8,316 nucleotides of DNA, from assembly GCA_002359635.1 (NCBI GenBank), contig DENJ01000011.1, positions 1 through 8,316 on the forward strand, written 5' to 3'. Positions within the stretch are counted from its first letter, which is position 1, and each line of letters starts with the position of its first letter. The notes under the pieces were generated by a model. It was not told the origin of the DNA. It worked only from the letters and a program-made list of their open reading frames with translations, and did no database searches. Shown here piece after piece: positions 1-7,198 of the stretch. Source of the DNA: Burkholderiales bacterium UBA2647 (GTDB taxonomy: Bacteria; Pseudomonadota; Gammaproteobacteria; Burkholderiales; Burkholderiaceae_E). A program made the position numbers and the translations under genes.

Positions 1-46
1 TCCAGTTGAATTCAGGAAAAGCGGGTTTCGCGCACCCAAAGACTTC

Positions 47-2764
47 ATGCAAAGCGCGCTTGCCTGGTTTTTCCTTTTGGCCATCCAGATACCTTCCATC
101 GCCCAACAACTCCCCTACGGCTTGGGCTTGCAACCCGGCATGGCTCAACCTTTGATGCCGACCCCTGGCCTGCCCGGGCAGGCAGGCACACTGATTACAC
201 CCGAAGGGATTTCAAACCTCCTGCGCGGGACGGCACCCGCGCCTGGGCTTGTCGGTGTGCCAGCCGGTGGCAATCGGCTGAGTTGTTTTCCGGGCACCCA
301 AGGCCTCACCTGCTGGGACCAATCACCGCCTGCAGTCTATGCACGGCCCAACGCTTTGGGTGCTGTGGGAGGTTCAGATCTTCAGCGCGGCATGAGCCAG
401 CGCAGCACCTGGGACGAACCCACCCAGTTTCAGCGCTTTGTCGAGCGCCAAACCGGCCGCTGGCTGCCGATTTACGGGCTGCAGTTTTTTTCCGATGCGC
501 TTTTTTTGCGCAGCGACGGTTTGCGCAGCCAGGGACCTGAATTTGCCAATCCTGCCGATTACGTGCTTGGGCCCGGCGATGAGATTCAGCTCACCATCTC
601 AGGCCAGCTCGAATCCTCGCTAAGCTTGCTGATCGACTCACAGGGGCAAATTACACTACCCCGCATCGGTCCGATCGGGATTACAGGCCTCAAGCTGGGT
701 CAGCTCGAGGCTTTTTTGAGCCAGCAATACGCCAAGTCCTTTAGCAACTTTAAGATCACCGTTCGCGCAGGCCAGTTGCGAAGCATCCAGGTCTATGTGG
801 TTGGCCATGCGCGTCAGCCCGGTGCCTACATACTTTCCGGACAGGCAAGCGCGCTCGCTGCGATTCAAATGGCTGGCGGCCCATCGCCCACCGGCAGCTT
901 GCGTGCGATCACCTTGATGCGCTCAGGCAAGGCCGTGGCAAGCCTTGATCTTTACCGGCTCATCGCCTTGGGCGATAGCAGCGTGAACATGCGCTTGATG
1001 CCTGGCGACACCTTGTTGATCCCGCCCGCAGGCCCGCGGGTTGCACTCACCGGACAGACCGATCAAGCGGGTATTTACGAGCTCTTGCCAGGCGATGATC
1101 GCTTGCGCGGTCTGATTCAAACAGCCGGGGTGTCTTTGGCACTGGCTGAACACGAGCTCATTGTGGAACGTTTGCCGCCATCGGGCGGGCCCTCAAGCCG
1201 CGCTTCGGGGCTGCGCGTGGAAAGTCTGCGGCTTGAAGGCGCTGCGCTTGACAGTGCGCTGCAAGACGGAGATATCCTCACGGTGCAAAGGGTGCACGCT
1301 GCCTTTTCAAACGCGATCACACTTCGCGGCCATGTGGCACGGCCCTTGCGCCACGCCTATCGGCCTGGCATGCGGGTGAAGGACTTGATTCCGGATGTGG
1401 GCGCGTTAATCACGCCGGACTACCACGAAAGGCGAAATGCCCTTGTGCAGTATGAAGGTGCGGTTGCCAACGCCCGCTGGGTGAGCGTGCCGCCTGCGGG
1501 AAAGCCAGGCGAGCAACAAGCGGCAAACCCATCTTTGCCCATGGGCCAGATGATGGGCACATCGCCCTGGGGACAATCCCCGGGCGACGTCCGCGGCCTG
1601 CAAGATCCGCGGCTACTTCTCGATAGCTCGCCTTCAGCGGGTGCTTCAGGCCCCAATGCGATCCAAAGTTCCGCAGCAGCACTTCTCCCTTCGGATTTGC
1701 GGCGTGAAGCCATCCCCGGCACCCCCTACGGCATTGATCCTTACCGGAGGCTTCCGGGTCAGCGACCTCCAACCGAGGTGCGTCAGTTGCTCGATGAAAT
1801 CCATTGGGACTACGCAGTGATCGAGCGCCTCAATCCGAAAGACCTCTCGATGCAATTGCTGCCCTTTCACTTGGGCAAATTGCTCTTGGAGGCTGATCCA
1901 TCGCAAAACCTGATGCTTGAGCCCGGCGATGTGGTGACCGTGTTTGGAAAGTCTGATCTGCGTGTGCCCATCGAGCGTCAGCAACGCTTGGTGCGCATCG
2001 AAGGCGAAATCCAAAAACCGGGGTATTACCTGGCAAGTGATGCCGATGACCTCATCAGCATCATCGAAAAGGCAGGCGGTTTAACCACGCGCGCCTATGT
2101 GTTTGGCTTGCGTCTGACCCGCGAGTCGGTTCGCAAGGAGCAAAAGGATAACCTCACCCGCCTGATTAAATCGCTGCAAGACACCCAGGCAAACGTTTTA
2201 GCGCAGGCCATGTCGACCTTGCGCACTGCCGATGGCAGCGTCTCGGCGCAAGCCGGCGAGTCGATGCAACAAATCCGCTTGCAGCAGCAACGCATCATCG
2301 ATCGGCTCATTAAATTTGAGCCCGAGGGCCGCATCGCGCTGGGCTTAGCGCCGCAATCAATCGGCCTTGCCGCCTTGCCAAAGCTTGGCCTTGAAGCGGG
2401 CGATATGATCGTGATTCCACCAACCCCAAGCTTTATCAGCGTGCAAGGTGCCACGCTGTCTGAAAACGCGCTTTTGTGGCGTGCGGGACAGACCGCCGCG
2501 GAAGTGATTCGCAACTCAGGCACGCCAAGCTATGCTGATGTCGGTAACGGTTTTGTGCTGCGGGCCGATGGCTCGACTGCGTCGTTTGTGAGCAACGACC
2601 CGCAAACGCTCCGGTTGATGCCCGGCGACACGCTGGTGATTCCTGAGCTTGCCGATCGCCGCACCACGTTTTGGAAGGGTATGGATTTAGCGCGCTCCTG
2701 GGCAAGCTTGTTTTCCCAGATCGGCATTTCGCTTGTGGCAATCAAAACCTTGTTCAATAACTGA
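47..2764 (+). CDS. SLBB-domain polysaccharide export protein (large Wza-like outer-membrane exporter)
   Basis: Probable outer-membrane or periplasmic channel protein that exports a surface polysaccharide, working with the Wzz-like protein encoded next. Residues 1-20 are a hydrophobic signal-like segment ending in SIAQQ. Residues 21-115 are rich in Pro and Gly. A Poly_export-like domain starts at ADYVLGPGDEIQLTISGQ (170-187) and runs to about 243. Several SLBB-like beta-grasp units follow at about 246-327, 331-416, 422-470, 647-690 and 795-866; LMPGDTLLIPP (317-327) and LMPGDTLVIP (857-866) are clear internal copies. A low-complexity Pro/Gly/Gln/Met insert spans about 470-575, and a Gln-rich helical stretch about 690-757. 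A hydrophobic helix near 885-902 may be the membrane-spanning C-terminus. At 905 residues it is over twice the length of E. coli Wza, and it has no lipobox Cys; its only Cys are C80 and C90. The start is uncertain: the frame is open to the left edge, ATG47 has no Shine-Dalgarno, and the signal segment from ATG47 lacks a basic residue, so translation may begin upstream of the window. Confidence 0.9.
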   Translation: MQSALAWFFLLAIQIPSIAQQLPYGLGLQPGMAQPLMPTPGLPGQAGTLITPEGISNLLRGTAPAPGLVGVPAGGNRLSCFPGTQGLTCWDQSPPAVYARPNALGAVGGSDLQRGMSQRSTWDEPTQFQRFVERQTGRWLPIYGLQFFSDALFLRSDGLRSQGPEFANPADYVLGPGDEIQLTISGQLESSLSLLIDSQGQITLPRIGPIGITGLKLGQLEAFLSQQYAKSFSNFKITVRAGQLRSIQVYVVGHARQPGAYILSGQASALAAIQMAGGPSPTGSLRAITLMRSGKAVASLDLYRLIALGDSSVNMRLMPGDTLLIPPAGPRVALTGQTDQAGIYELLPGDDRLRGLIQTAGVSLALAEHELIVERLPPSGGPSSRASGLRVESLRLEGAALDSALQDGDILTVQRVHAAFSNAITLRGHVARPLRHAYRPGMRVKDLIPDVGALITPDYHERRNALVQYEGAVANARWVSVPPAGKPGEQQAANPSLPMGQMMGTSPWGQSPGDVRGLQDPRLLLDSSPSAGASGPNAIQSSAAALLPSDLRREAIPGTPYGIDPYRRLPGQRPPTEVRQLLDEIHWDYAVIERLNPKDLSMQLLPFHLGKLLLEADPSQNLMLEPGDVVTVFGKSDLRVPIERQQRLVRIEGEIQKPGYYLASDADDLISIIEKAGGLTTRAYVFGLRLTRESVRKEQKDNLTRLIKSLQDTQANVLAQAMSTLRTADGSVSAQAGESMQQIRLQQQRIIDRLIKFEPEGRIALGLAPQSIGLAALPKLGLEAGDMIVIPPTPSFISVQGATLSENALLWRAGQTAAEVIRNSGTPSYADVGNGFVLRADGSTASFVSNDPQTLRLMPGDTLVIPELADRRTTFWKGMDLARSWASLFSQIGISLVAIKTLFNN

Positions 2765-2826
2765 TGGCTGCGCGCGCAAAGGCCTTATCCCTGCGGTGCA
2801 TCCCTTGGTTTGCGCATACCCGATGA
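2764..2826 (+). CDS. Possible 20-codon coupling mini-ORF between export and Wzz genes
   Basis: This short open frame has an ATG that overlaps the stop of the export gene (TGATG, 2762-2766). Its own TGA overlaps the ATG of the Wzz-like gene (ATGA, 2823-2826). It encodes 20 residues beginning MAARAKALSL, with basic residues at positions 4, 6, 11 and 20. I know of no family for it. The Wzz start has no visible Shine-Dalgarno, so ribosomes finishing the export gene could reinitiate here and then hand over to Wzz. The peptide itself may have no function. A chance arrangement remains possible, so this is a tentative call. Confidence 0.25.
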   Translation: MAARAKALSLRCIPWFAHTR

Positions 2827-4082
2827 CAAGCCAGCAACCCGAAAGCCAACCGCGCAGCGCCGTAGGCTATGGCGCAAGCGCTGCTGACGAAGACGAATTG
2901 ACGCTTCTTGACCTTTTCATTGCCCTTGGTGAAGGCAAGTGGTGGCTTTTCGGGGCAACCCTTTTGGGCGCACTGATCGGTCTGGCCCTCGTATGGGACA
3001 CGCCAAAGCCCACCTTCACCGCAAAAGCAGCCATCATCTTGCCTGGCGCCAACCCCGCCGCTGCCGCGGCTGGCGGTGCGGTAGCCCAGCTGCAAACGCT
3101 GGCAGCGCTTGGCGGCATCAACCTCGGTGCGCTTACAGGGCCAACGGGCGGAGCGATGACAGCCCTTTTTTATTCCGACCGGCTTGCCGATTCGATCATT
3201 GAATCGCTCCAACTTAAAGCACGTTGGCAAAGCGGCACGCAAACCCAGGCGCGCAACCAACTGCGCAAAGTCATCGACATGGCTCCGGATAAGAAAACCG
3301 GGCTCACTGTGATTTCGGCTAGCGATTCGGATGCGCCATTTGCCGCAACGCTTGCCAATGCAATTGTCGATGCCTTGCGAAACCTGAGTGGTGATCTTGC
3401 TTTGAGTGAGGCGCAGCAGCGCCGCATCACGCTCGAGGGTCAAATCGAAAAGGCGCGCGATGCCATGGTCCGCACCGAGTTCGCCTTGCGTGAGCTCGAT
3501 AAAAAGCTGGGCCTCAAAACCCACGATGCCCGGGGCGATCTTGCGCTGAGTGCAGCCACAGGCATGCGTAACCAACTGATCAGCCTAGAGGTGCAGCAGC
3601 AGACCATGCGCTCCTATGCCAACGACAAGCACCCCGATATGGTTGCCTTGGTTGCGCAAATCAGTGCTTTACGCAGCCAATTAGCGAAGCTCGAAGATGC
3701 AAGCGGTGTGCGCAGTAACCGCATTTTTGATGGCACAGCCATACCCAATGCGCAGCAAGTTGAGCATGCCAAAGCCGTGAGCGAAGCGCGTCATCGTGCA
3801 AACACCTATGAGGCGCTTGTGCGCCAGCTCGAGCTTGCCCGCGCCGATGAGGCGCGTCAGGGCGCAAGCATCATTCAGCAAATTGACAAGGCCAGCGTTC
3901 CAGAAGTTCCTGATGAGCGAAGGCCGCGACGCACCAAAGTGCTTGCAGCAATGGGCATCGGTTTTGGTCTGGGGTTGATCATCGCATTGATACGCTTTTT
4001 TCTTAAACGCGCAGCCGCCGATCCCGAATCGCGGCAGAAGTTGGCAGCGCTCTGGCGGGCCTGGTCGCTCAAGCGCAGCTAA
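2823..4082 (+). CDS. Wzz-like chain-length determinant / polysaccharide copolymerase
   Basis: Inner-membrane copolymerase that would set polysaccharide chain length and partner the upstream exporter. From ATG2823 it has 419 residues. The acidic N-terminus with DEDELTLLDLFIALGEGKWW (22-41) is typical of Wzz proteins and leads into the first membrane helix (about 40-58). The periplasmic part contains an Ala/Gly-rich segment (about 77-112) and long helices with coiled-coil character (about 195-345). The motif VPEVPDERRPRR (359-370), the Pro-rich signature that precedes the second helix in this family, is followed by membrane helix 372-393. About 26 cytoplasmic residues follow, with no Walker motifs, so there is no fused tyrosine kinase. 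The frame is open back to ATG2733 inside the export gene; 2823 is preferred because the family-like N-terminus begins there, although no Shine-Dalgarno is visible. The next gene starts 15 nt after the stop, which suggests a shared transcript. Confidence 0.88.
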   Translation: MTSQQPESQPRSAVGYGASAADEDELTLLDLFIALGEGKWWLFGATLLGALIGLALVWDTPKPTFTAKAAIILPGANPAAAAAGGAVAQLQTLAALGGINLGALTGPTGGAMTALFYSDRLADSIIESLQLKARWQSGTQTQARNQLRKVIDMAPDKKTGLTVISASDSDAPFAATLANAIVDALRNLSGDLALSEAQQRRITLEGQIEKARDAMVRTEFALRELDKKLGLKTHDARGDLALSAATGMRNQLISLEVQQQTMRSYANDKHPDMVALVAQISALRSQLAKLEDASGVRSNRIFDGTAIPNAQQVEHAKAVSEARHRANTYEALVRQLELARADEARQGASIIQQIDKASVPEVPDERRPRRTKVLAAMGIGFGLGLIIALIRFFLKRAAADPESRQKLAALWRAWSLKRS

Positions 4083-4087
4083 AGAGG
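4083..4087 (+). promoter_or_regulatory. Ribosome binding site for the GT-C-like membrane protein gene
   Basis: AGAGG lies 10 nt before ATG4098 and directly follows the Wzz stop codon. It is the clearest Shine-Dalgarno in the window and supports 4098 as the start of the next gene. Confidence 0.5.
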
Positions 4088-4097
4088 CACGATCAGC

Positions 4098-5516
4098 ATG
4101 CGCGCATCCTGGACTCACCGGGTCTCTGATCGCGTTGACCATCTCGGTTTTTTCCTAACCTCGGCTTGGCTTTCGCTTGCCAATTTGAGGCGACCACTGG
4201 TCTTTTCACCCGACTCAGGCACCTATGTGCAATGGTCGGATGCATTGCTTGCGCATCAATTCAATGTGCTTGCCTACCTGCAATCCAACGATTTTTTTGT
4301 TGCACCTTATTTTTACCTGCTACCCGTGGTGCTGATTGCAGCGCTTCGCAAAATCTTTGGCGATAGCTGGCCGCTTTGCTTTCATGCACTCAATTTTTTG
4401 TGGCTAAACCTTTTGCTGCTTGCCTATTGGCAAACGCTGCGCTTGCTTGCTTTAAACCGATGGGCTATCGCCCTGGGTTTTCTCATGCTTGCCCTCAGTA
4501 CCGATTTGCTGATCTGGCCTCATTACATGCTCACAGACAGCCTTTACATGGCTCTTGTGATGCTCGGCATCTGGATCTCAACAGCCTTCCTTAAGCAACT
4601 CACCGTAAAGCGACCCACCGAAAGGCAACCCAAGGCCAATTCCGTGAGCGTGAACCCTTTAAGCGCCAACCCTTTAAGCGCTAATCCCTTAAGCTCAAAT
4701 CTTCTTGGCGTTGCCCTGATCGTTATACTTTGCATAGTGCTAAGTATGGCTAGGCCTTCTTCGCCGCCGCTTATTGCGATTTTCCTGCTGAGTCCTTTCG
4801 CCTTGATCTTGGCCAAGCACATCGATCGCTTTGCAAAGCTGATCGGCCTCACTTTGCTGCTCGTGTTTGCGATTGGACTTTCTTATGCCGCACTCATGGT
4901 GCATGCGCTTGAACTGGATCCAAGCACCCGGATGCAGGCATGGAATCTGATTTTGGGGCATCTTGCTGAAGGAGGCGTGATTCATGATCGCCCCGAAACC
5001 TACATCGCATCGCCCAAGGGCTTGACCGACATCCTGATGCTTTATTTGTTGCGCCTGTTATGGTTTTTTTCACCCTACGCACAAGGATTTTCCTCGACCC
5101 ACCTTTTTGTCAACGCCTTTCAGTTTTCTCTGATCGCCTCGGGCATCTTCTTACTTGCCCGCAACTTTCAGAAGCTTTTACCGCTGCACCGGGCATTGAC
5201 GGTCTTATCGCTTGCCTGCGTGCTCGGAACTGCGCTTTTTCATAGCGGCATTTTGATTGACTACGACTGGCGCTACCGCGCACCGACGATCACACCGCTT
5301 GTTGTGATCGCTGTCATCGGTTTTTCGAGCTACCTCAGCAACCGGTCCGATCAAGCAGCGCCTTGCAGCGCGCAAGATGGGGTTTTTCACAGTGATAAAA
5401 AGCATAAAGACTGGCATGCGTTCCAAATCCCAAGCGACGACGATGAATTTGTTCAAAAAAGTATCGCAACAAGGTGTCGATTTCGCGAAGCTTACTTAAG
5501 TGTTCATGCCGCATGA
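4098..5516 (+). CDS. Multi-spanning membrane protein, GT-C glycosyltransferase-like
   Basis: Probable inner-membrane enzyme of 472 residues with about eleven hydrophobic segments (for example 70-84, 93-112, 121-140, 148-166, 202-218, 224-240, 246-268, 310-328, 340-356, 366-384 and 394-412). Features that recall lipid-linked-sugar (GT-C, PMT/ArnT-like) glycosyltransferases are an early loop motif FSPDSGTYVQWSD (36-48, with D39), MLTDSLY (144-150, with D147) where these enzymes often carry a second acidic residue, and DYDWRYRAPTITP (388-400) just before the last helix. Acceptor and donor cannot be read from the sequence. The loop at 166-201 is basic and holds a pentapeptide repeat. The last 60 residues (413-472) are hydrophilic and lie wholly in the overlap with the convergent methyltransferase gene. 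The gene lies 15 nt after the Wzz gene and has a good AGAGG ribosome site. It could instead be an uncharacterised polysaccharide membrane protein; the membrane nature is sure, the GT-C call moderate. Confidence 0.75.
   Translation: MRASWTHRVSDRVDHLGFFLTSAWLSLANLRRPLVFSPDSGTYVQWSDALLAHQFNVLAYLQSNDFFVAPYFYLLPVVLIAALRKIFGDSWPLCFHALNFLWLNLLLLAYWQTLRLLALNRWAIALGFLMLALSTDLLIWPHYMLTDSLYMALVMLGIWISTAFLKQLTVKRPTERQPKANSVSVNPLSANPLSANPLSSNLLGVALIVILCIVLSMARPSSPPLIAIFLLSPFALILAKHIDRFAKLIGLTLLLVFAIGLSYAALMVHALELDPSTRMQAWNLILGHLAEGGVIHDRPETYIASPKGLTDILMLYLLRLLWFFSPYAQGFSSTHLFVNAFQFSLIASGIFLLARNFQKLLPLHRALTVLSLACVLGTALFHSGILIDYDWRYRAPTITPLVVIAVIGFSSYLSNRSDQAAPCSAQDGVFHSDKKHKDWHAFQIPSDDDEFVQKSIATRCRFREAYLSVHAA
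4638..4697 (+). repeat. 15-bp tandem repeat encoding N-P-L-S-A units
   Basis: Four consecutive 15-bp units lie in frame within the membrane protein gene: 4638-4652 (divergent, NSVSV), 4653-4667 (NPLSA), 4668-4682 (NPLSA) and 4683-4697 (NPLSS). The second and third units (aaccctttaagcgcc/t) differ by one base, and the outer units have drifted. A further partial unit (NLLG) follows. The array lies in a hydrophilic loop between two membrane segments, where length changes of whole units would keep the frame. Confidence 0.85.
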
Positions 5517-6099
5517 TTTCGCCGTAGTCAAGCCGGTAGCGCAGTGCGAACTCAAGTCCCGTCGTGAGTCGCCACCCCAACCACCACAGAAAGCCGCCCT
5601 CACTGGGTACTGCCACGCGAAGCGAACCGCCATCATGCAGCGCAAGCGCGCACCGGGCAATGCACCAAGGCAGGTTCATCAAGTGCTCAAACGCAGCAAT
5701 CGACACGATGCGATCAAAGCTTGCATTCAAAGGCAGATCAGCCAAATCGCGGTAATGCGCAGCAAGCTTTTCGCGCTCGGGGCTTGTGGCGAGCAGCGCC
5801 TCAAAGGGCTCCACCACCTCGTAATGCTTGACCGAGGGCTCATAACGCCAATGATTCAAATTGCCTGCGCCTACTTCAAGCACCCGCGGTGCTGGTCCTT
5901 GAGCGCTAAGGTCCGCAGCCACTGCCCGGTGCATCCAGGCCTCGGCGATTCCGGATAGCTTACCGCCCCATGAGTGCCTGCTGCGATTCATCAAGTACTG
6001 GCGCTCGTAGCGCTCGGCCACGGCTTGTGAGAGCGCAGGCCGCTGCCTGGGGTAGGTCGCAATCAGCCTTTGGGCTTGCTGCGCAATGGCCTCATTCAT
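5335..6099 (-). CDS. Class I SAM-dependent methyltransferase
   Basis: Probable cytoplasmic methyltransferase of 254 residues that transfers a methyl group from S-adenosylmethionine. The Rossmann core is clear: motif I VLEVGAGNLNH (73-83), an acidic residue after strand 2 in YEVVEP (93-98, E97), motif II-like FDRIVSIAAFEHL (128-140), and a GGSLRVAVPSEGG strand (157-169). These match Methyltransf_11-type proteins. The C-terminal part (170-254, with RHEHLSKL and LYAFYHCEKP) may form the substrate pocket. The substrate is not deducible; its place in a polysaccharide locus suggests a sugar or nucleotide-sugar. ATG6099 is chosen because it overlaps the end of the upstream glycosyltransferase gene by 8 bp, a normal coupling arrangement; an ATG at 6168 is in frame but would overlap by 77 bp. 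The 3' end overlaps the convergent membrane protein gene by 182 bp, with no clear terminator between them. Confidence 0.88.
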   Translation of the reverse strand: MNEAIAQQAQRLIATYPRQRPALSQAVAERYERQYLMNRSRHSWGGKLSGIAEAWMHRAVAADLSAQGPAPRVLEVGAGNLNHWRYEPSVKHYEVVEPFEALLATSPEREKLAAHYRDLADLPLNASFDRIVSIAAFEHLMNLPWCIARCALALHDGGSLRVAVPSEGGFLWWLGWRLTTGLEFALRYRLDYGEIMRHEHLSKLREIDTLLRYFFEQIHRRRLGFGTHASLYAFYHCEKPHLARCKALLDRTGC

Positions 6100-7198
6100 G
6101 TGAAGTGGTCTGTCCGCTGCGCTCAAGCAAAGGATGCAAGGCCTCTCGCGGTTGCGCTGCCATATCAAAGGCTAAAGCGTTTAAAAGAAACTGGATCCCC
6201 AGCATGAGGGGTAGCGCTGCCAACATCACGGTACCTGCAGACGCTGTCGTTTCTGCAGTGACTGAACGCATCCACTGCATCGATCCAAATATGAGACCAA
6301 ATGCGCTCAGCAGCAGCCCAAGGGGAAGTTCTAGCGAAGCAATCGACATATCCCGCAGGTAATACTGATACACGATCCGCTTGATAAAGTTTCGCAGGTG
6401 CTTGGCTGCAAACTCCGGTGCGACCTTCCACGCTCGAAGCTGACTGATCTCATTCCCATAGCGCGCCTTCATCGGTACGTCGATTACCATCGCCCGCATC
6501 AGACCAAGTCTAAAAAGCATATCACTCTCAAAAAAGTAGCGCTTGCTGATCTTATGCAAGGGCAGATTTGCAAGAACCGCGCCATGGATTGCGGTGTAGC
6601 CATTGGTGGGATCAAAGATTTGCCAGTACCCGCTTGAAAGCTTGCTTAAAAGACTCAAACCTCCGTTACCCAGCAATCGTACGAGCGGCATTTGGGCGAG
6701 GTCTTCCGGGTGAAAAAACCGATTGCCCTTGCAATAATCGGCTTGCCCCAAAAGAATCGGACGGACCAATCGGGGTAAGTCGACCGGGTGCATTTGTCCG
6801 TCGCCATCGATTTTCACCACAATCTCAAAGCCATCGGCAAGTGCTGCCCGATAGCCGCTAATCACTGCGCCCCCCACGCCTTGATTCGTCGGGTGTTCAA
6901 TCACCCGAATGCGCGCATCGCCAAGGTTTGCCTTCACCCATGCTCCGCTGTGCTCGGGGCAGGCGTCGTCGATCACATAAATTGCACCAACGTCCTCACC
7001 AATCGCGGCAATCACATCGCCAAGATGCGCTTTCACCCGAAAGCAGGGAATGACCACGGCGATGCGAACGCCCCGGTCTGCAGCCTGGCTAGGGTGCGTG
7101 ACAGCAGGCGCGACGGCAGGGTGCGCCACGGTGGGTTGCGCCATCTTGGTCTGCGCTTCATCGGTTTGCGCTGAGTTTGAGAAGTGCATAGCGATCAT
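6092..7198 (-). CDS. Family 2 glycosyltransferase, polyprenyl-phosphate sugar synthase-like, with two C-terminal membrane helices
   Basis: Probable membrane-bound enzyme that moves a sugar from a nucleotide donor to a lipid carrier or growing glycan. Numbering from ATG7198 (368 residues), the GT-A domain starts at RIAVVIPCFRV (45-55). It contains VIDDACPEHSG (75-85), the metal-binding DXD in KIDGDGQMHP (129-138; D131 and D133), YCKGNRFF (155-162), FDPTNGYTAIHG (195-206) and KRYFFESDML (219-228). This order matches the DPM1/GtrB-like branch of GT2. Two hydrophobic segments at about 289-307 and 323-342 anchor the C-terminus, as in GtrB-type enzymes. The residues before the GT-A domain are a low-complexity linker with pentapeptide repeats. 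The start is uncertain: in-frame ATGs occur at 7189, 7198 and 7336 and as far as 7408, the last inside the divergent gene. I chose 7198 because it leaves the divergent spacer free, but no Shine-Dalgarno decides it. The 3' end overlaps the methyltransferase by 8 bp. Confidence 0.88.
   Translation of the reverse strand: MIAMHFSNSAQTDEAQTKMAQPTVAHPAVAPAVTHPSQAADRGVRIAVVIPCFRVKAHLGDVIAAIGEDVGAIYVIDDACPEHSGAWVKANLGDARIRVIEHPTNQGVGGAVISGYRAALADGFEIVVKIDGDGQMHPVDLPRLVRPILLGQADYCKGNRFFHPEDLAQMPLVRLLGNGGLSLLSKLSSGYWQIFDPTNGYTAIHGAVLANLPLHKISKRYFFESDMLFRLGLMRAMVIDVPMKARYGNEISQLRAWKVAPEFAAKHLRNFIKRIVYQYYLRDMSIASLELPLGLLLSAFGLIFGSMQWMRSVTAETTASAGTVMLAALPLMLGIQFLLNALAFDMAAQPREALHPLLERSGQTTSHE
7106..7174 (-). 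repeat. 15-bp tandem repeat encoding x-A-Q-T-x units
   Basis: On the - strand, four 15-bp units with core GCGCAAACC read in frame as SAQTD, EAQTK, MAQPT and VAHPA (7174 down to 7115). A partial fifth unit (gtcgcgcct, VAP) runs to 7106. The units are degenerate but keep exact 15-bp phasing. They form the low-complexity linker in front of the glycosyltransferase GT-A domain. The codon-phased repetition supports translation of this region. Confidence 0.75.

Noticed and set aside
485..507. Two runs of seven T (485-491 and 501-507) in the export gene, as possible slippage or phase-variation sites
   Set aside because: Similar runs occur at 4292-4298 and 5064-5070 and follow from frequent use of TTT for Phe and TTG/CTT for Leu; runs of seven are short for phase variation.
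2769..2778. Perfect palindrome TGCGCGCGCA just after the export gene stop
   Set aside because: It is a short alternating GC run with no matching half-site or known operator, and is likely incidental in a GC-rich genome.
2754..3575. 273-residue open frame on the - strand opposite the Wzz-like gene
   Set aside because: It has no recognisable domain and a Cys/Arg-rich composition typical of antisense reading, while the + strand gene shows clear Wzz motifs and membrane helices.
5362..5401. Small inverted repeat CTTGC-AGCGC-GCAAG, then a T5 run and a second weak T5/A5 hairpin, as a bidirectional terminator between the convergent genes
   Set aside because: The stem is only 5 bp, the T run begins 6 nt after it, and the second hairpin has a one-base loop and a bulge; all of it lies inside both coding regions.
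5500..5958. 152-residue + strand open frame opposite the methyltransferase
   Set aside because: The - strand encodes a clear SAM-binding fold, and this frame has no family signal.
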